64,000 bases of DNA, taken from contig CP179201.1 in the NCBI GenBank assembly GCA_051201605.1, positions 2,170,001 through 2,234,000 of the forward strand, given 5' to 3'. The translations under genes and the position numbers were made by a program. Under the pieces are notes generated by a model. The model was not told the origin of the DNA. It ran no database searches and saw nothing but the letters and a program-made list of their open reading frames with translations. How positions within the stretch are numbered: the stretch's first letter is position 1; each line of letters begins with the position of its first letter. This document shows, piece by piece, positions 9,751 to 19,033 of the stretch. This stretch comes from CABZJG01 sp902512685. Its GTDB lineage: Bacteria > Pseudomonadota > Alphaproteobacteria > Rhodobacterales > Rhodobacteraceae.

Positions 9751-9779
9751 AAAAGGGGCGCTTTGTGGCGCCCTTTTTT
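9751..9779 (+). terminator. Rho-independent terminator after the DABB gene
   Basis: GGGCGC pairs with GCGCCC around a 6-nt loop and is followed by six T; the flanking AAAA extends the stem. It lies 15 nt after the stop at 9736. The A tract on the other side means it could also work on the opposite strand. Confidence 0.85.
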
Positions 9780-9821
9780 AATTAAAATTCCGATAATTTC
9801 CTAAAATATTGTGCTGCATAT

Positions 9822-10985
9822 TTATACCATTAGTGAATTCAATTTATCTGTCCGGTATTCTTTAAATCTATTACTTTCTATTTCGAACCACTGAGACAGA
9901 ATCCACTCATAAACAGACCTATAATCCATCGTAAACTGCATATCACCATCGATGAGCGCGGATAGGCTTGGATGTGTTCCATAAAGGCCGCCATTAATGG
10001 CGCCACCCGCCATAAAATGCGGGGCTGCAGTGCCATGATCTGTTCCGTTTGTCGAATTTTCAACGGCGCGGCGGCCAAACTCGGAATATGTTAAAACCAA
10101 CGTGTTGTCCCATTGATCAATTTTACGCAATTGTTGGGCAAAGCCAGACACAGCGCGCCCTAGATTTTCCAAAAGCCGCTGATGTCGCCATGATTGATCT
10201 TCATGGGTATCAAAGCCGTCAATTTTCACCTTAAGAACCGGCGTATCAATGCCAGCCGCAATAAGCGTCGTTGCAAGGGAAAGTTGACGCCCCAAATCGC
10301 CGGCCCGAATTTTAAAATTGCGGCCTCGGGAGGTGCTAAGTTTATTTGTAATGCGCTCCATTGAGGAATTTAACGCCGCTGCGCGGGTCAATAGCATTTC
10401 AAGAGCAGGGTTCTGAGATGTTGATTTAGCGGCTATCGTTGATTTGCTTAAGCGCTTGAACTGCTCGGCGGAAGTCATTGATAACCAAATACCATTTTGG
10501 GACGTAAAAATGCCCATACCGCCATCTAGGCTAATGCCATGCGCATCAAAATCATAGGCAGCCCCCAGTTCTTCCATATCCTCGGTGAGCCAACCGGTTT
10601 TGCCCGAGCCAGAGCCATCTCCTCCGGATTCCCACAACGCGATGGATTTAAAATGCGACCGATTGGCCCCAGGATATCCCAAGCCTTGAATAACAGCCAA
10701 TTCACCGCGCTCCCAAACATTTCCTAGGTTTGTCAACGCGCTGTGAAGTGCCAGAGAATTCGAAATACTAAAGCGATCTTTTGGTTCGATTGCCAGATTG
10801 GGTCGAAGATCAAAATATCGGTCATTGGCAAAAGGAATAACCGTATTTAGACCATCATTGGCCCCAGATAATTCAATTAAAACAATACGGCGTCCGGTTT
10901 TTGCAGCTGCCGATGCAATTTTCAACGGCACGAGCGGTAAAATTAGCCCGGACAGAAGTGAGTTTAAAATATCGCGTCTGTGCAT
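9822..10985 (-). CDS. DUF1501 family exported protein
   Basis: 387 aa with a signal sequence (MHRRDILNSLLSGLILPLVP, cleavage near SAAA about residue 28). The DUF1501 fold is related to sulfatases/alkaline phosphatases. Visible motifs include LIELSGANDGLNTVIP near the N terminus and TYSEFGRRAVENSTNGTDHG near residue 310, the latter being the classic DUF1501 signature. The DUF1501 gene is translated just after the DUF1800 gene (7-nt gap), the standard pairing. Function is not established; the pair is exported and often linked to surface polysaccharide or metalloenzyme roles in published genomes, which I cannot test here. Confidence 0.88.
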   Translation of the reverse strand: MHRRDILNSLLSGLILPLVPLKIASAAAKTGRRIVLIELSGANDGLNTVIPFANDRYFDLRPNLAIEPKDRFSISNSLALHSALTNLGNVWERGELAVIQGLGYPGANRSHFKSIALWESGGDGSGSGKTGWLTEDMEELGAAYDFDAHGISLDGGMGIFTSQNGIWLSMTSAEQFKRLSKSTIAAKSTSQNPALEMLLTRAAALNSSMERITNKLSTSRGRNFKIRAGDLGRQLSLATTLIAAGIDTPVLKVKIDGFDTHEDQSWRHQRLLENLGRAVSGFAQQLRKIDQWDNTLVLTYSEFGRRAVENSTNGTDHGTAAPHFMAGGAINGGLYGTHPSLSALIDGDMQFTMDYRSVYEWILSQWFEIESNRFKEYRTDKLNSLMV

Positions 10986-10992
10986 ATTGACC

Positions 10993-13707
10993 TCACTTTA
11001 AATGATATACCGGATCCGTGATCAAATCCATTGGTTGATCCCGCAGTGAAACAGAAATAGGCGCCATTGCTAAAACTGCCTTCGCGATATCATCTTCAAG
11101 AAACATCTCATTGAGCATCTGCTCCCATTGAGTGTCCGTTTCGACCATGATGTGCGAGGCGGGAACCGGTGGGGTGACTTTTATAGCTGACATGGCCATT
11201 GCCATCATTCCATCAGCTTTTTTGCGGGTATCTTTTGCGATTATTACACCAGGAACTGGATAACGGATTACATATCGAGAATTCCGCAAACGGCGATCTA
11301 TTTGTGACAACTTTTTTTTCCAGCTGGCTGTCACTTCTTTTCCGTTTCTTCGGTTAAAGTTGTTCCCAGACTGCATCGCGACCAGCAAATCGGGAAGTGC
11401 TTGCCAAAGGGCTGAAACAAAGAACTTGTCTTGTTTGCTGAGCTCTTCAAATTGTTGGCGTGTTTGCCTGGATTCCTGCGGCCCCAAGGATATTCGAATA
11501 AACTTTTGTCCCGACCTCCCGTCATGTGCAGATTTGGGCCAGCGGCCTTGTATGCAGTTATCAGAGCACTCTAAGTCATTAATTTCTAGAAAAATTTCAC
11601 TGTTATTTTCTACAATTAAATTCACCCGCATTCCAGATTGCCAATGATGATTAAAATTGACATTCAACAGTCCTAAGCTGATCTCGTTCCAGCCTTTGTT
11701 CGGGTTGTATTCATTTCCATGAAAAAAGGCTGCACGCTCGACCACCAACTGGTTTTCCTGATATGATGGCGCGGTTTTTTCTTGTGTTATATTCTCGCCT
11801 TGGCTCATTTTCACCATGCCAGAGCAATATAAAAGCCCCGGGTTTCGATTGCCATTTTTGCACCCGGAAACCTGCTTCCCATCTTGCGCCAAAAATAACG
11901 TTCGGCCTACTTTCACCCATTCAATGAAGAGGTTTCTATCTCCTGAATCAGACCCACCTGGACCGCAACAATGATCATTAGTAAATTCAACCGCCACGGT
12001 GTCAAAGTCGATAATGGGGTCATGATCTAAATCTACAACCATCCATGGGATTTCGCTGCGCTCAATTCGCCCAAAAAGCCCCGTGTCATGCCCACCTTTT
12101 GCTGTTATGACATCAGATCGCCAAACATTAACCAAATAGTCTTTTTCCGCTTTTTTCTTTTGTAACTTTACGACAAATTTTGGTGGGCCCTCAAAGTTTT
12201 CAGCCCCGTAGCGCACGATAATTTTATCTGGCCGGTTCAGCATCATTTCAGGGCTATCCGTCGCCAGATCAGCAATGCTAAATCCTTCCTTTGCAAAAAA
12301 ATCAGTCACAAATTTTGTTCTATTCAATAAGCTGGCCGGCGTAACCCATCCTGCGCCTCTTGACCAACCAGCGATATTGGGCGGTTCAAACAGGTTTTGA
12401 CCAAGATTGGCCATTGCACTTCCAGTGCTTTGCCAATCAATCGGTAAATACCCTGTTGTGCGCATGGTTCCTATGATCAAATCAACCGGAGATTTGACAA
12501 TCGTCCCGCGGGTTTGATCGGCCCAAAAAGACGGTGTTGAAAAAATTTCAGCCAAAAGAACTGGAATTTCAAAGTTTGACTTTCGGAAGGATTGTGAAAT
12601 CTGCTCAAGCTCGGATTGGTTTTTCTCGGTCTCTGAGACATAATATGACCAGAGCTTTTCGGTCAAAAATCGGCTTGCAGTGGGTTGCTGAAACAAAATA
12701 TCGATCAAGTCATCCCCATCAAAATGACCCTTTTTGCCAAATAGCGTTTTTACAGATCGATCATGGCGCCGCCGGTAAAGGTAATATTCGAATCCCTTTA
12801 TGCGATTTATGCTTTTGCCGGTTAAAGCACGTGCTGCTTCTTTAACAGTTTTTTCATCATATGCGCCTTCGCCTAAAACAAAAAGCTCCATCAATTCGCG
12901 GGCGAGGTTTTCATTTGGTGCTTTTTTATTGTTGTTTTCACCATTTAGATAATTAAGCATGGCCGGATCACGAATAATGGCTTTGACCAGTGTTTTGAAA
13001 TTTCCAAACCCGTGCTGGCGAAACATCAGATGTTGTTTGGCAATGGCAAGTGACTCTTCATTTATAGCAGAGTATCCAACCGGAAAATGATCTGTCCAAA
13101 ACAGTAAAAGCCTTTCATTTTGGGGTTTGGTGGTCTCAATCATCTCGCTAACCCACCACGTGCGAAACTGTGAAATTTCTCTGTCTCGGGCGACCCGAAA
13201 TGATTGACGCCCGGGTTCATCATAATCCCCCCGTATCCAGTATTCCGTGCCGTTTTCAAAAACAAAATTGGGAAGAGGTGTCTGGACCGTGCCATCCATT
13301 TGACTAAGAAGAGCATGCACAGCATCTGCACGCGTGGCGCCCACCAATTGTCGAATATCAAGAGGATTTGCACCGATCCCGGTTCTTTCCAAAAAATGTC
13401 GTGCATCAGCCACATCCATGACTTTGGAAAGCACATAATCATTTCGCCATGACTGCCAGCTTTTATCAAAATATATTTGGCGCAGTTGGGATAGATCTTC
13501 TTCGTCAATCAAGTTGTCGAATTTAAGACCCGCGTCATTGTAGGCCGCATTTATCGATTGGCGTGTTTTAGGCCCAATTATTCCATCAACTCGGCCGACA
13601 TTATATCCGGTCAGGTTTAAATAGGTTTGTACACGCTTTTCCAAACTTTCCGCCAAGGCGGAACTACTAGCGATCCATAAAAATAAATAAAAAATGCACC
13701 GAAACAG
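10993..13707 (-). CDS. Exported DUF1800 protein with peptidoglycan-binding and carbohydrate-binding-like modules
   Basis: About 904 aa. After a signal peptide comes a peptidoglycan-binding-1 motif (TYLNLTGYNVGRVDGIIGP), then DUF1800 (DARHFLERTGIG, LLFWTDHF, ENLARELMELFVLGEG). The DUF1800 part appears split. After the NIAGWSRGAGWVTPASLLNR block, a roughly 230-residue insertion holds a CBM60-like signature (VAVEFTND, GDRNLFIEWVKV), and the DUF1800 tail resumes near the C terminus. No ATG or GTG precedes the signal peptide in frame. The best start is CTG at 13707, with AAGGG 8 nt upstream, giving a hydrophobic leader that ends in ALA. Starting at TTG 13656 would delete the leader. Paired with the DUF1501 gene 7 nt downstream. 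Confidence 0.8.
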   Translation of the reverse strand: MFRCIFYLFLWIASSSALAESLEKRVQTYLNLTGYNVGRVDGIIGPKTRQSINAAYNDAGLKFDNLIDEEDLSQLRQIYFDKSWQSWRNDYVLSKVMDVADARHFLERTGIGANPLDIRQLVGATRADAVHALLSQMDGTVQTPLPNFVFENGTEYWIRGDYDEPGRQSFRVARDREISQFRTWWVSEMIETTKPQNERLLLFWTDHFPVGYSAINEESLAIAKQHLMFRQHGFGNFKTLVKAIIRDPAMLNYLNGENNNKKAPNENLARELMELFVLGEGAYDEKTVKEAARALTGKSINRIKGFEYYLYRRRHDRSVKTLFGKKGHFDGDDLIDILFQQPTASRFLTEKLWSYYVSETEKNQSELEQISQSFRKSNFEIPVLLAEIFSTPSFWADQTRGTIVKSPVDLIIGTMRTTGYLPIDWQSTGSAMANLGQNLFEPPNIAGWSRGAGWVTPASLLNRTKFVTDFFAKEGFSIADLATDSPEMMLNRPDKIIVRYGAENFEGPPKFVVKLQKKKAEKDYLVNVWRSDVITAKGGHDTGLFGRIERSEIPWMVVDLDHDPIIDFDTVAVEFTNDHCCGPGGSDSGDRNLFIEWVKVGRTLFLAQDGKQVSGCKNGNRNPGLLYCSGMVKMSQGENITQEKTAPSYQENQLVVERAAFFHGNEYNPNKGWNEISLGLLNVNFNHHWQSGMRVNLIVENNSEIFLEINDLECSDNCIQGRWPKSAHDGRSGQKFIRISLGPQESRQTRQQFEELSKQDKFFVSALWQALPDLLVAMQSGNNFNRRNGKEVTASWKKKLSQIDRRLRNSRYVIRYPVPGVIIAKDTRKKADGMMAMAMSAIKVTPPVPASHIMVETDTQWEQMLNEMFLEDDIAKAVLAMAPISVSLRDQPMDLITDPVYHLK

Positions 13708-14005
13708 TGATTTGACCCTTGTTAAAAACGACTAGGGTACAATTTACTACGATTGGGTTTTTTTTCAATACGTAACCCGTCCTACTGGATTTCTTTACTC
13801 CTACTTTACGGTATTCAGAACGGCTATGCAGTGCGATGAACATTAACTGGTCCGATGGTTTTGCGCTAGGGCCTTGAACAACCTTGGACCAATCAAAAAT
13901 AGCTAATCAACGGCGTTTAAGGGCAGAAATCGCATAAAATGTTGCTTTGCGATGAAAAACAAAGGTCTAATAAACAACTCTATGAAAAAATGCGAGGATG
14001 AAAAT
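13708..14005. other. Divergent intergenic region, no gene seen
   Basis: About 298 bp between the DUF1800 operon and the DUF1330 gene. Moderately AT-rich. It contains the ribosome-binding sites of both flanking genes but no other convincing frame. In-frame ATGs at 13952 and 13982 could extend the DUF1330 protein but lack good ribosome-binding sites. Confidence 0.5.
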
Positions 14006-14296
14006 TTGGCTTTAGGTTATGTCATAGCTCAGATTAAAGTGAGCGACCCAGAAACATATGCCGGCTATATTGAAATGGTTTTGCCCACAATCGAACACTT
14101 CGGCGGGGCTTTCATCGTGCGCGGAGGTCGCTCTATCAGCTATGAGGGCACTCCGCCCGGGGATCGAAATGTAGTAATCCGGTTTCCCTCTTTCGAGGCC
14201 GCTGAGGCGTGGTATCATTCAAAAGAATATGCCAAAGCCAAATCTGTGCGCATGTCGGCCTCTTCTAGTGTTCAAACCATTGTTGAAGGTCTTTAG
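14006..14296 (+). CDS. DUF1330 domain protein
   Basis: Small cytoplasmic protein of a ferredoxin-like fold family. The start at TTG 14006 has GAGG 8 nt upstream and yields 96 aa, the usual DUF1330 length, opening ALGYVIAQIKVSDPETYAGY as in other members. An ATG at 13982 would add eight residues with no clear ribosome-binding site. The motif VVIRFPSFEAAEAWYHS near residue 58 is characteristic of the family. Function unknown. It is convergent with the DmdA-type gene. Confidence 0.8.
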   Translation: MALGYVIAQIKVSDPETYAGYIEMVLPTIEHFGGAFIVRGGRSISYEGTPPGDRNVVIRFPSFEAAEAWYHSKEYAKAKSVRMSASSSVQTIVEGL

Positions 14297-14348
14297 ACCC
14301 CAGTTCTTGTTTGAAAGTCAGATGGATTAATGTCCTGAACACCGTTAA

Positions 14349-15461
14349 TTAATCAAAAGGCAAGGCTGATAGTTCACCTTGTCTTTCTGAACCATCAGGA
14401 AGCGCCACCGACACTTTTAACCCGGGCATCCAATACCCCTTTTCAATCAAGGACAGTCCAATATTTTTCTTCAGCCTTGGGGAATATATCCCTGATGTGA
14501 TGGCCCCGATAAGGGTTTCACCAACCTTAACGGGCCAAGGAACCGAGCACGTTGGGCAGGCCGGCACCTCAAACATAACGCCATGTATCAACCGGTCGGG
14601 ACCGGCCGCTGCAATTTTTTCAAGCGCTTGGCGTCCAATAAAATCAACAGAGCCATCAAGGCTGCAGTATTTTCCCAACCCAATTTCCAAAGGATTAGTT
14701 TCAGACGTCATTTCGTTGCCATATGACAACAGCCCGCCTTCAATACGCTCTATAAGATTTGGGCAACCGGGCGAGATGTTATAGCTTTGACCTGCCTGCC
14801 AAATCTTATCCCACAAAGGGCCACCCAAAGACGCGCCTTTTAGGTAAATTTCAAACCCACCTTGGCGCGAATAGCCAGAGCGGGCAATCAATTGCCGTGT
14901 GCCGAAAATATCAATCCAACCAAATTTAAAAAATCCGATTTTTTGGATATCAGCGCCAAACACCTCGGCCATCAACGACTCTGCGCGCGGCCCTTGGATG
15001 GCAAGTGGGTAAACATCAGGTTCCACCACCGTCACATTCAGGCCCCGACCTAGGGCAAGCCCTTTGGCGTAAAGCAAAACATCACTGTCTGCTATGGACA
15101 ACCAAAAACGATCCTCGGCCAACTTCAACAGAACCGGATCGTTGATCAAACCGGCTTGGTCATCCAATATAGGTATATAAAGACACTCTCCTATTTTCGC
15201 CTTTGATATATTGCGCGGAGTCATCCACTGCACCAGCGTGGCCGCATCCGGGCCGGAAATTTCCACCTGTCTTTGGCAAGACACGTCCCAAATTTGGACA
15301 TGCTCTTTGAGGTGCCAGTAGTCCTCTTCGACGCTGCGCACAAAGGCCTTTGGCAGCAGCATATGGTTGACCACGGAAAAGCCCCGTACGCCGGCGGCTT
15401 CGACCCTGTATGTATAAGGGGTACGCCGAATACGGCGTGACATATTCAACCCATCGGCCAT
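14349..15461 (-). CDS. dmdA: DmdA-type tetrahydrofolate-dependent demethylase (GcvT superfamily)
   Basis: 370 aa, aminomethyltransferase (GcvT) fold. The N-terminal third (SRRIRRTPYT, SVEEDYWHLKEHVQIWDV, QVEISG, NDPVLLKL, IADSDV) and the centre (ARSGYSRQGGFEIY, CPNLIERIEGGLLSYGN) match, from memory, DMSP demethylase DmdA of SAR11 and roseobacters closely. That enzyme moves a methyl group from dimethylsulfoniopropionate to tetrahydrofolate. It is the last gene of a four-gene operon, 3 nt after the transthyretin-like gene, not next to acuI or other known DMSP genes. It may therefore act on another S- or N-methylated compound imported by the adjacent TRAP carrier. Confidence 0.68.
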   Translation of the reverse strand: MADGLNMSRRIRRTPYTYRVEAAGVRGFSVVNHMLLPKAFVRSVEEDYWHLKEHVQIWDVSCQRQVEISGPDAATLVQWMTPRNISKAKIGECLYIPILDDQAGLINDPVLLKLAEDRFWLSIADSDVLLYAKGLALGRGLNVTVVEPDVYPLAIQGPRAESLMAEVFGADIQKIGFFKFGWIDIFGTRQLIARSGYSRQGGFEIYLKGASLGGPLWDKIWQAGQSYNISPGCPNLIERIEGGLLSYGNEMTSETNPLEIGLGKYCSLDGSVDFIGRQALEKIAAAGPDRLIHGVMFEVPACPTCSVPWPVKVGETLIGAITSGIYSPRLKKNIGLSLIEKGYWMPGLKVSVALPDGSERQGELSALPFD

Positions 15462-15464
15462 ATG

Positions 15465-15815
15465 CTATTCTCCTGACAACCAAACGGAATAAGAATTGGG
15501 GCTTATAATCACCGGTATATGGTATTTCCCATCGGGGTTGGGCATTGAAAACCGAATAACGATCTGATCCATAATTTGCGCCCCGTGGCGCGGCAATTCG
15601 CGGCTTTTCCAATAAGCTGTGGTTTCAAAAACCAACTCATAAGTTCCGTTTTGTTCTATCGCTCCACTGTCTATGCTTTGCGACAACCGTCCACCGGCAT
15701 CCATTTGTGTTTCAAAAAGAATTTTTTGCGACGCAACACGGATAAGGCGAACAGGGATATGACCTGCATGTGTTCCATCAACGCCGTTTAATGTATGAGA
15801 GCTAATAAGAGACAT
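15465..15815 (-). CDS. Transthyretin-like (hydroxyisourate hydrolase family) protein without the YRGS tail
   Basis: 116 aa, the length of 5-hydroxyisourate hydrolase. Conserved His (SSHTL, residue 7), Arg (GGRLS) and the YHIPVIISPNSYS block are present. In true HIU hydrolases the C terminus ends in YRGS, which forms part of the active site; here it reads WLSGE. No other purine-degradation gene is nearby. Its start codon shares one base with the stop of the TPP-enzyme gene, so it belongs to that operon. I infer a hydrolase or binding role on a non-urate metabolite; the family assignment itself is firm. Confidence 0.75.
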   Translation of the reverse strand: MSLISSHTLNGVDGTHAGHIPVRLIRVASQKILFETQMDAGGRLSQSIDSGAIEQNGTYELVFETTAYWKSRELPRHGAQIMDQIVIRFSMPNPDGKYHIPVIISPNSYSVWLSGE

Positions 15816-17545
15816 TATTCTATCGAAGCCTTATCCCGTTTGTCCGAGGTTGCCGCAACGATTGGGCTAATCACCCCGCGGCATTTTACGTTTACACAGG
15901 CTGTTTTGCCACTTTGCATGGCGCGCGTGAGGGCCGGGCCCAATTGATCGCGCCGTTCGACCAATTCTCCGTGCCCGCCCAATCCCTCAAACATTGTATG
16001 AAACGGGATATCGCGGAAATCAGTGGCAAAATGTGCCCCATTTGAAAACAGCCGCTCTTGTTGCTGACTGATGCAATCTAGTCCCCCGTTATTGTCTATC
16101 ACCACCGTGATCGGCAGTCCTTCTTGAAACGCCGCTTCTATCGATAGACCTCCGGATAGAAACGCGCCGTCACCAGAGATTAAAACCACATTTTGATCCG
16201 GGTGCGCGGCTTTGGCAGAGATTGCAAAGCTGACACCAACGCCGAGCAAACTGTAATTTCCCGGGTGCAGTATGCCGCCCAGCTTTTGGCCCTTCCAGCC
16301 TGCCATATTGACAGCGATCTCAGACCAGAAGTGGGTGTTGCCGCCATCAAAAACCAACCAGTCTTGGGGGCCAAGGTGTGATTGCACATCCAAAGACAAT
16401 TGAAGCGGATGCATATTCCGCCCGGCTTCCGTATCCGCGCGGGTTTCGGTATCGATATGATCAAACCAGTCGTTCACCCATGTATTGCGACGATCCCGCT
16501 GCAGCTCGAACCAGGGTTTCCAGATTTTTCCAGCTTTGCTTAAAGCTTCAAAAAATGCCCCGGGATCACTAAGCAAAACCGTGTCAGCACCGCGGTTATA
16601 TTCAAGCTCTTCATGGCTTCCATTGATACAAATCAGATGCGCAGAGGCCGGAAAAAACGGAGGGTTGCCAAAATTCATCTGATTGTCCAACCGCCCGCCA
16701 ACCATAAGAATGACATCGGCCTGATGAAAGGCCACCTTTGAGGGGTGGTATTGGTGAAAATCAGCCAGTCCCATATAGGCTTGGCTTTCCTCTCCCAAAA
16801 GCTTTTGATGATAGGGGACATTAAAAACCGGAATTTTAAGGGCCAAAGCGCAGGTTTCGAGCGCCCTTTCCGCGCCTGACCACCACACCCCATGGCCTGC
16901 GATAATAACTGGGCGCTCTGTTGCGGATAACCGCTCGAGGATAGCGCCCATAACTGCCGGATCCGGCCATGCACGAGGCACTTGGCGGTCGCTACGGTCA
17001 AAGGGCCGCTCGCTGCGCCCTGCATCCGCTGCAAAGCTTGAAAACATCAAATCAACCGGAAGACTAATATGAACTGGGCCCGGATAGCCGGTTGTGGCCG
17101 CTGTCCATGCGCGGTCAACAAATTCGCTAATCCGTTCACCCTCTGTGATCTGCACAGAATATTTTACCAAGGGCGCGGCAATGGCCACATCATCAATTTC
17201 CTTAAATCCACCGGCGCCTTGACGTTTTAAGGTCGATGACCCGGTGACGAATATCACTGGCGCACGTTCGCCGCCGGCTTCAAGCATGGCCGGAACCGCA
17301 TTGGCAAAACCTTCTGGACCCACAAGACAAATGGCGGGTTTCCGGGTGATGCGCGTATGTCCGTCGGCTAAATGGCCGGCCACTTGTTCGTGAGGGCAGT
17401 TGATGACTGGCATTTGAGATTTCATAAAACCCTCTAGGGCCGGATTGCAAAAGCCGCCTGCTAGGGTGAAAACATGCTCTGCGCCTTTTTCTTTTAGCGC
17501 TCTGGCTAAAATTTCACCGCCGCGAATATCTGGGGTATTTGTCAT
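15815..17545 (-). CDS. Thiamine-diphosphate-dependent enzyme (acetolactate synthase-like family)
   Basis: 576 aa with the three-domain layout of the acetolactate synthase/benzoylformate decarboxylase family. The N-terminal PYR domain has the catalytic Glu in PHEQVAGHLADG (about residue 53). A central Rossmann-like domain spans about 200-330. The C-terminal PP domain carries the TPP/Mg motif GDGAFLSGG through DNN (about 450-480). It is not an Xsc sulfoacetaldehyde acetyltransferase judging by the active-site blocks I recall. It probably decarboxylates or condenses a 2-oxo acid, which the upstream FMN enzyme could make from a 2-hydroxy acid. Second gene of the operon. Confidence 0.82.
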   Translation of the reverse strand: MTNTPDIRGGEILARALKEKGAEHVFTLAGGFCNPALEGFMKSQMPVINCPHEQVAGHLADGHTRITRKPAICLVGPEGFANAVPAMLEAGGERAPVIFVTGSSTLKRQGAGGFKEIDDVAIAAPLVKYSVQITEGERISEFVDRAWTAATTGYPGPVHISLPVDLMFSSFAADAGRSERPFDRSDRQVPRAWPDPAVMGAILERLSATERPVIIAGHGVWWSGAERALETCALALKIPVFNVPYHQKLLGEESQAYMGLADFHQYHPSKVAFHQADVILMVGGRLDNQMNFGNPPFFPASAHLICINGSHEELEYNRGADTVLLSDPGAFFEALSKAGKIWKPWFELQRDRRNTWVNDWFDHIDTETRADTEAGRNMHPLQLSLDVQSHLGPQDWLVFDGGNTHFWSEIAVNMAGWKGQKLGGILHPGNYSLLGVGVSFAISAKAAHPDQNVVLISGDGAFLSGGLSIEAAFQEGLPITVVIDNNGGLDCISQQQERLFSNGAHFATDFRDIPFHTMFEGLGGHGELVERRDQLGPALTRAMQSGKTACVNVKCRGVISPIVAATSDKRDKASIE

Positions 17546-17567
17546 TATTAAAAGCCTTCCGCTTAAA

Positions 17568-18749
17568 TCAAGTTGCTGCCGACAGCGGCTCGGGTGAAGG
17601 TATTAATTTAGGATGCAGTGTTTGTGCAGTGTCTGTGAATAGGGCTTGCGGACCAATTTCATCTATCTTACTGACCCCGATCTGGGCCATGACTAAGTCA
17701 ATATCTTCAACGAAACATTGTAAAAGAGAGTCTAATCCGCTGCGGCCAGCAGCAGCTAGGGCAAATAGCACTGGGCGCCCCAGCATTACGAAATCGGCTC
17801 CTAGAACTAGGGCTTTGATCACATCCTCGCCATTGCGGATACCGCTATCAAACAATAGCGGAAAGTCGGAACCGACGGCTCTTCGGATAATCGGCAGAAG
17901 ATTTATTGCAGGCGGCGCACTGTCCAATTGGCGACCACCATGGTTTGAAACATAGATTGCATCCACCCCAAGATCTTGGGCCCTTTTGGCGTCCTTTGGC
18001 GAGGTAATACCCTTCACAATAAGCCTGCCTGTCCAGCGTTCACGCAAGGTCTCAAGAAATGCCCAATTTGCACCGGCGCGGCTGGCTTTTCGATCAAATC
18101 CCTTGTGTTGGTCAGCAAAGTTTCGGGGTTTTGGAATACCGTTTGCAAGGGTCGAAAGCGACCATCTGGGATGTAGAGCGAAGTCAAGAAAGGCATTCGG
18201 CGTCATCTTGAAAGGTAGATTAAAGTCATTTTTCTGATCCCGAATTCGGCGCGAAACTTCTGGGACGTCAACGGTTAGGATCAGTGTATCATACCCTGCA
18301 TCCCGCGCTCGATCCGCAGCTAAAAGCGAAGATTCAACGGATTGCCCAAAGTAGAGTTGGAACCAAGCCATGCCGCCGCTCCAGCTATTCATATCCCGCA
18401 AACTACTGGATCCAGCAGAAGAAAGGCAAACTGGCATTTGTCGGCCCTTAGCGATCCGCGCAATATGGGCGTCGGCATCGGGGCAAGCAAGATTGCACAT
18501 ACCCATGGGGGCAATGCCAAATGGCAACCCATATTCGCGGCCTAGAAACCTTGTTGTCAAACTGCGGGTGCCAACATTTGACAAAACTCGTGGTTGCAGC
18601 ATGATATCGTCAAAACGGATTTCATTTCGTTTTGCGCCGGCTTCGCGACCGGCAGAGCCTTCAATGAAATCAAAAATCATCCGCGGTAGACGCCTTTTTG
18701 CCAGTTGCACGGCGTCTTCTGTCGCAAAAATTCTGGGCCGCTTTGCCAT
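17568..18749 (-). CDS. FMN-dependent 2-hydroxyacid dehydrogenase/oxidase (LldD family)
   Basis: 393 aa TIM-barrel flavoenzyme. The family signature SNHGGRQLDSAPPA (about residue 270), with the proton-abstracting His and substrate-binding Arg, is intact. FMN-contact motifs include FGIAPMGM, WFQLYF and FDSGIRNGEDVIKAL. It oxidises an L-2-hydroxy acid to the 2-oxo acid (lactate, glycolate and mandelate are family substrates). First gene of the four-gene operon, 22 nt before the TPP enzyme. I chose ATG 18749; TTG 18764 would add five residues but has no ribosome-binding site. Its substrate here is unknown and is probably the cargo of the divergent TRAP carrier. Confidence 0.88.
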   Translation of the reverse strand: MAKRPRIFATEDAVQLAKRRLPRMIFDFIEGSAGREAGAKRNEIRFDDIMLQPRVLSNVGTRSLTTRFLGREYGLPFGIAPMGMCNLACPDADAHIARIAKGRQMPVCLSSAGSSSLRDMNSWSGGMAWFQLYFGQSVESSLLAADRARDAGYDTLILTVDVPEVSRRIRDQKNDFNLPFKMTPNAFLDFALHPRWSLSTLANGIPKPRNFADQHKGFDRKASRAGANWAFLETLRERWTGRLIVKGITSPKDAKRAQDLGVDAIYVSNHGGRQLDSAPPAINLLPIIRRAVGSDFPLLFDSGIRNGEDVIKALVLGADFVMLGRPVLFALAAAGRSGLDSLLQCFVEDIDLVMAQIGVSKIDEIGPQALFTDTAQTLHPKLIPSPEPLSAAT

Positions 18750-19033
18750 TCTGGTTTGATCCAATTTCTAAATGCCGCTTGATTCTAAAAGTATTGGCAA
18801 TCAACGACTTGCACCAATCAAAAATAATCCGATACCTATTCACTTTCGCTATGTAAGGTTTTGAATTGAGCGTAACATATAGCAAAGACGCATGAATGCC
18901 GCGCGGAATTCTATTTGATTGAAAAAGGTTCCACGAGATAGCTTTCTCATATTGAACTGGGGGCAATGGCTCTCGGACAATGCCTGCAAAAACTAAAAAA
19001 AATGGACGCAGGAAAAGCAAATGGGAGAAATTT

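Noticed and set aside
13656..13658. TTG at 13656 as the start of the DUF1800 protein
   Set aside because: It would remove the hydrophobic leader ending in ALA that is encoded just upstream in the same frame; an exported family needs that leader.
15815..17545. Reading the TPP enzyme as the Xsc step of the sulfoacetate route
   Set aside because: Its active-site blocks differ from Xsc as I recall it and it belongs to a different operon 17 kb away.
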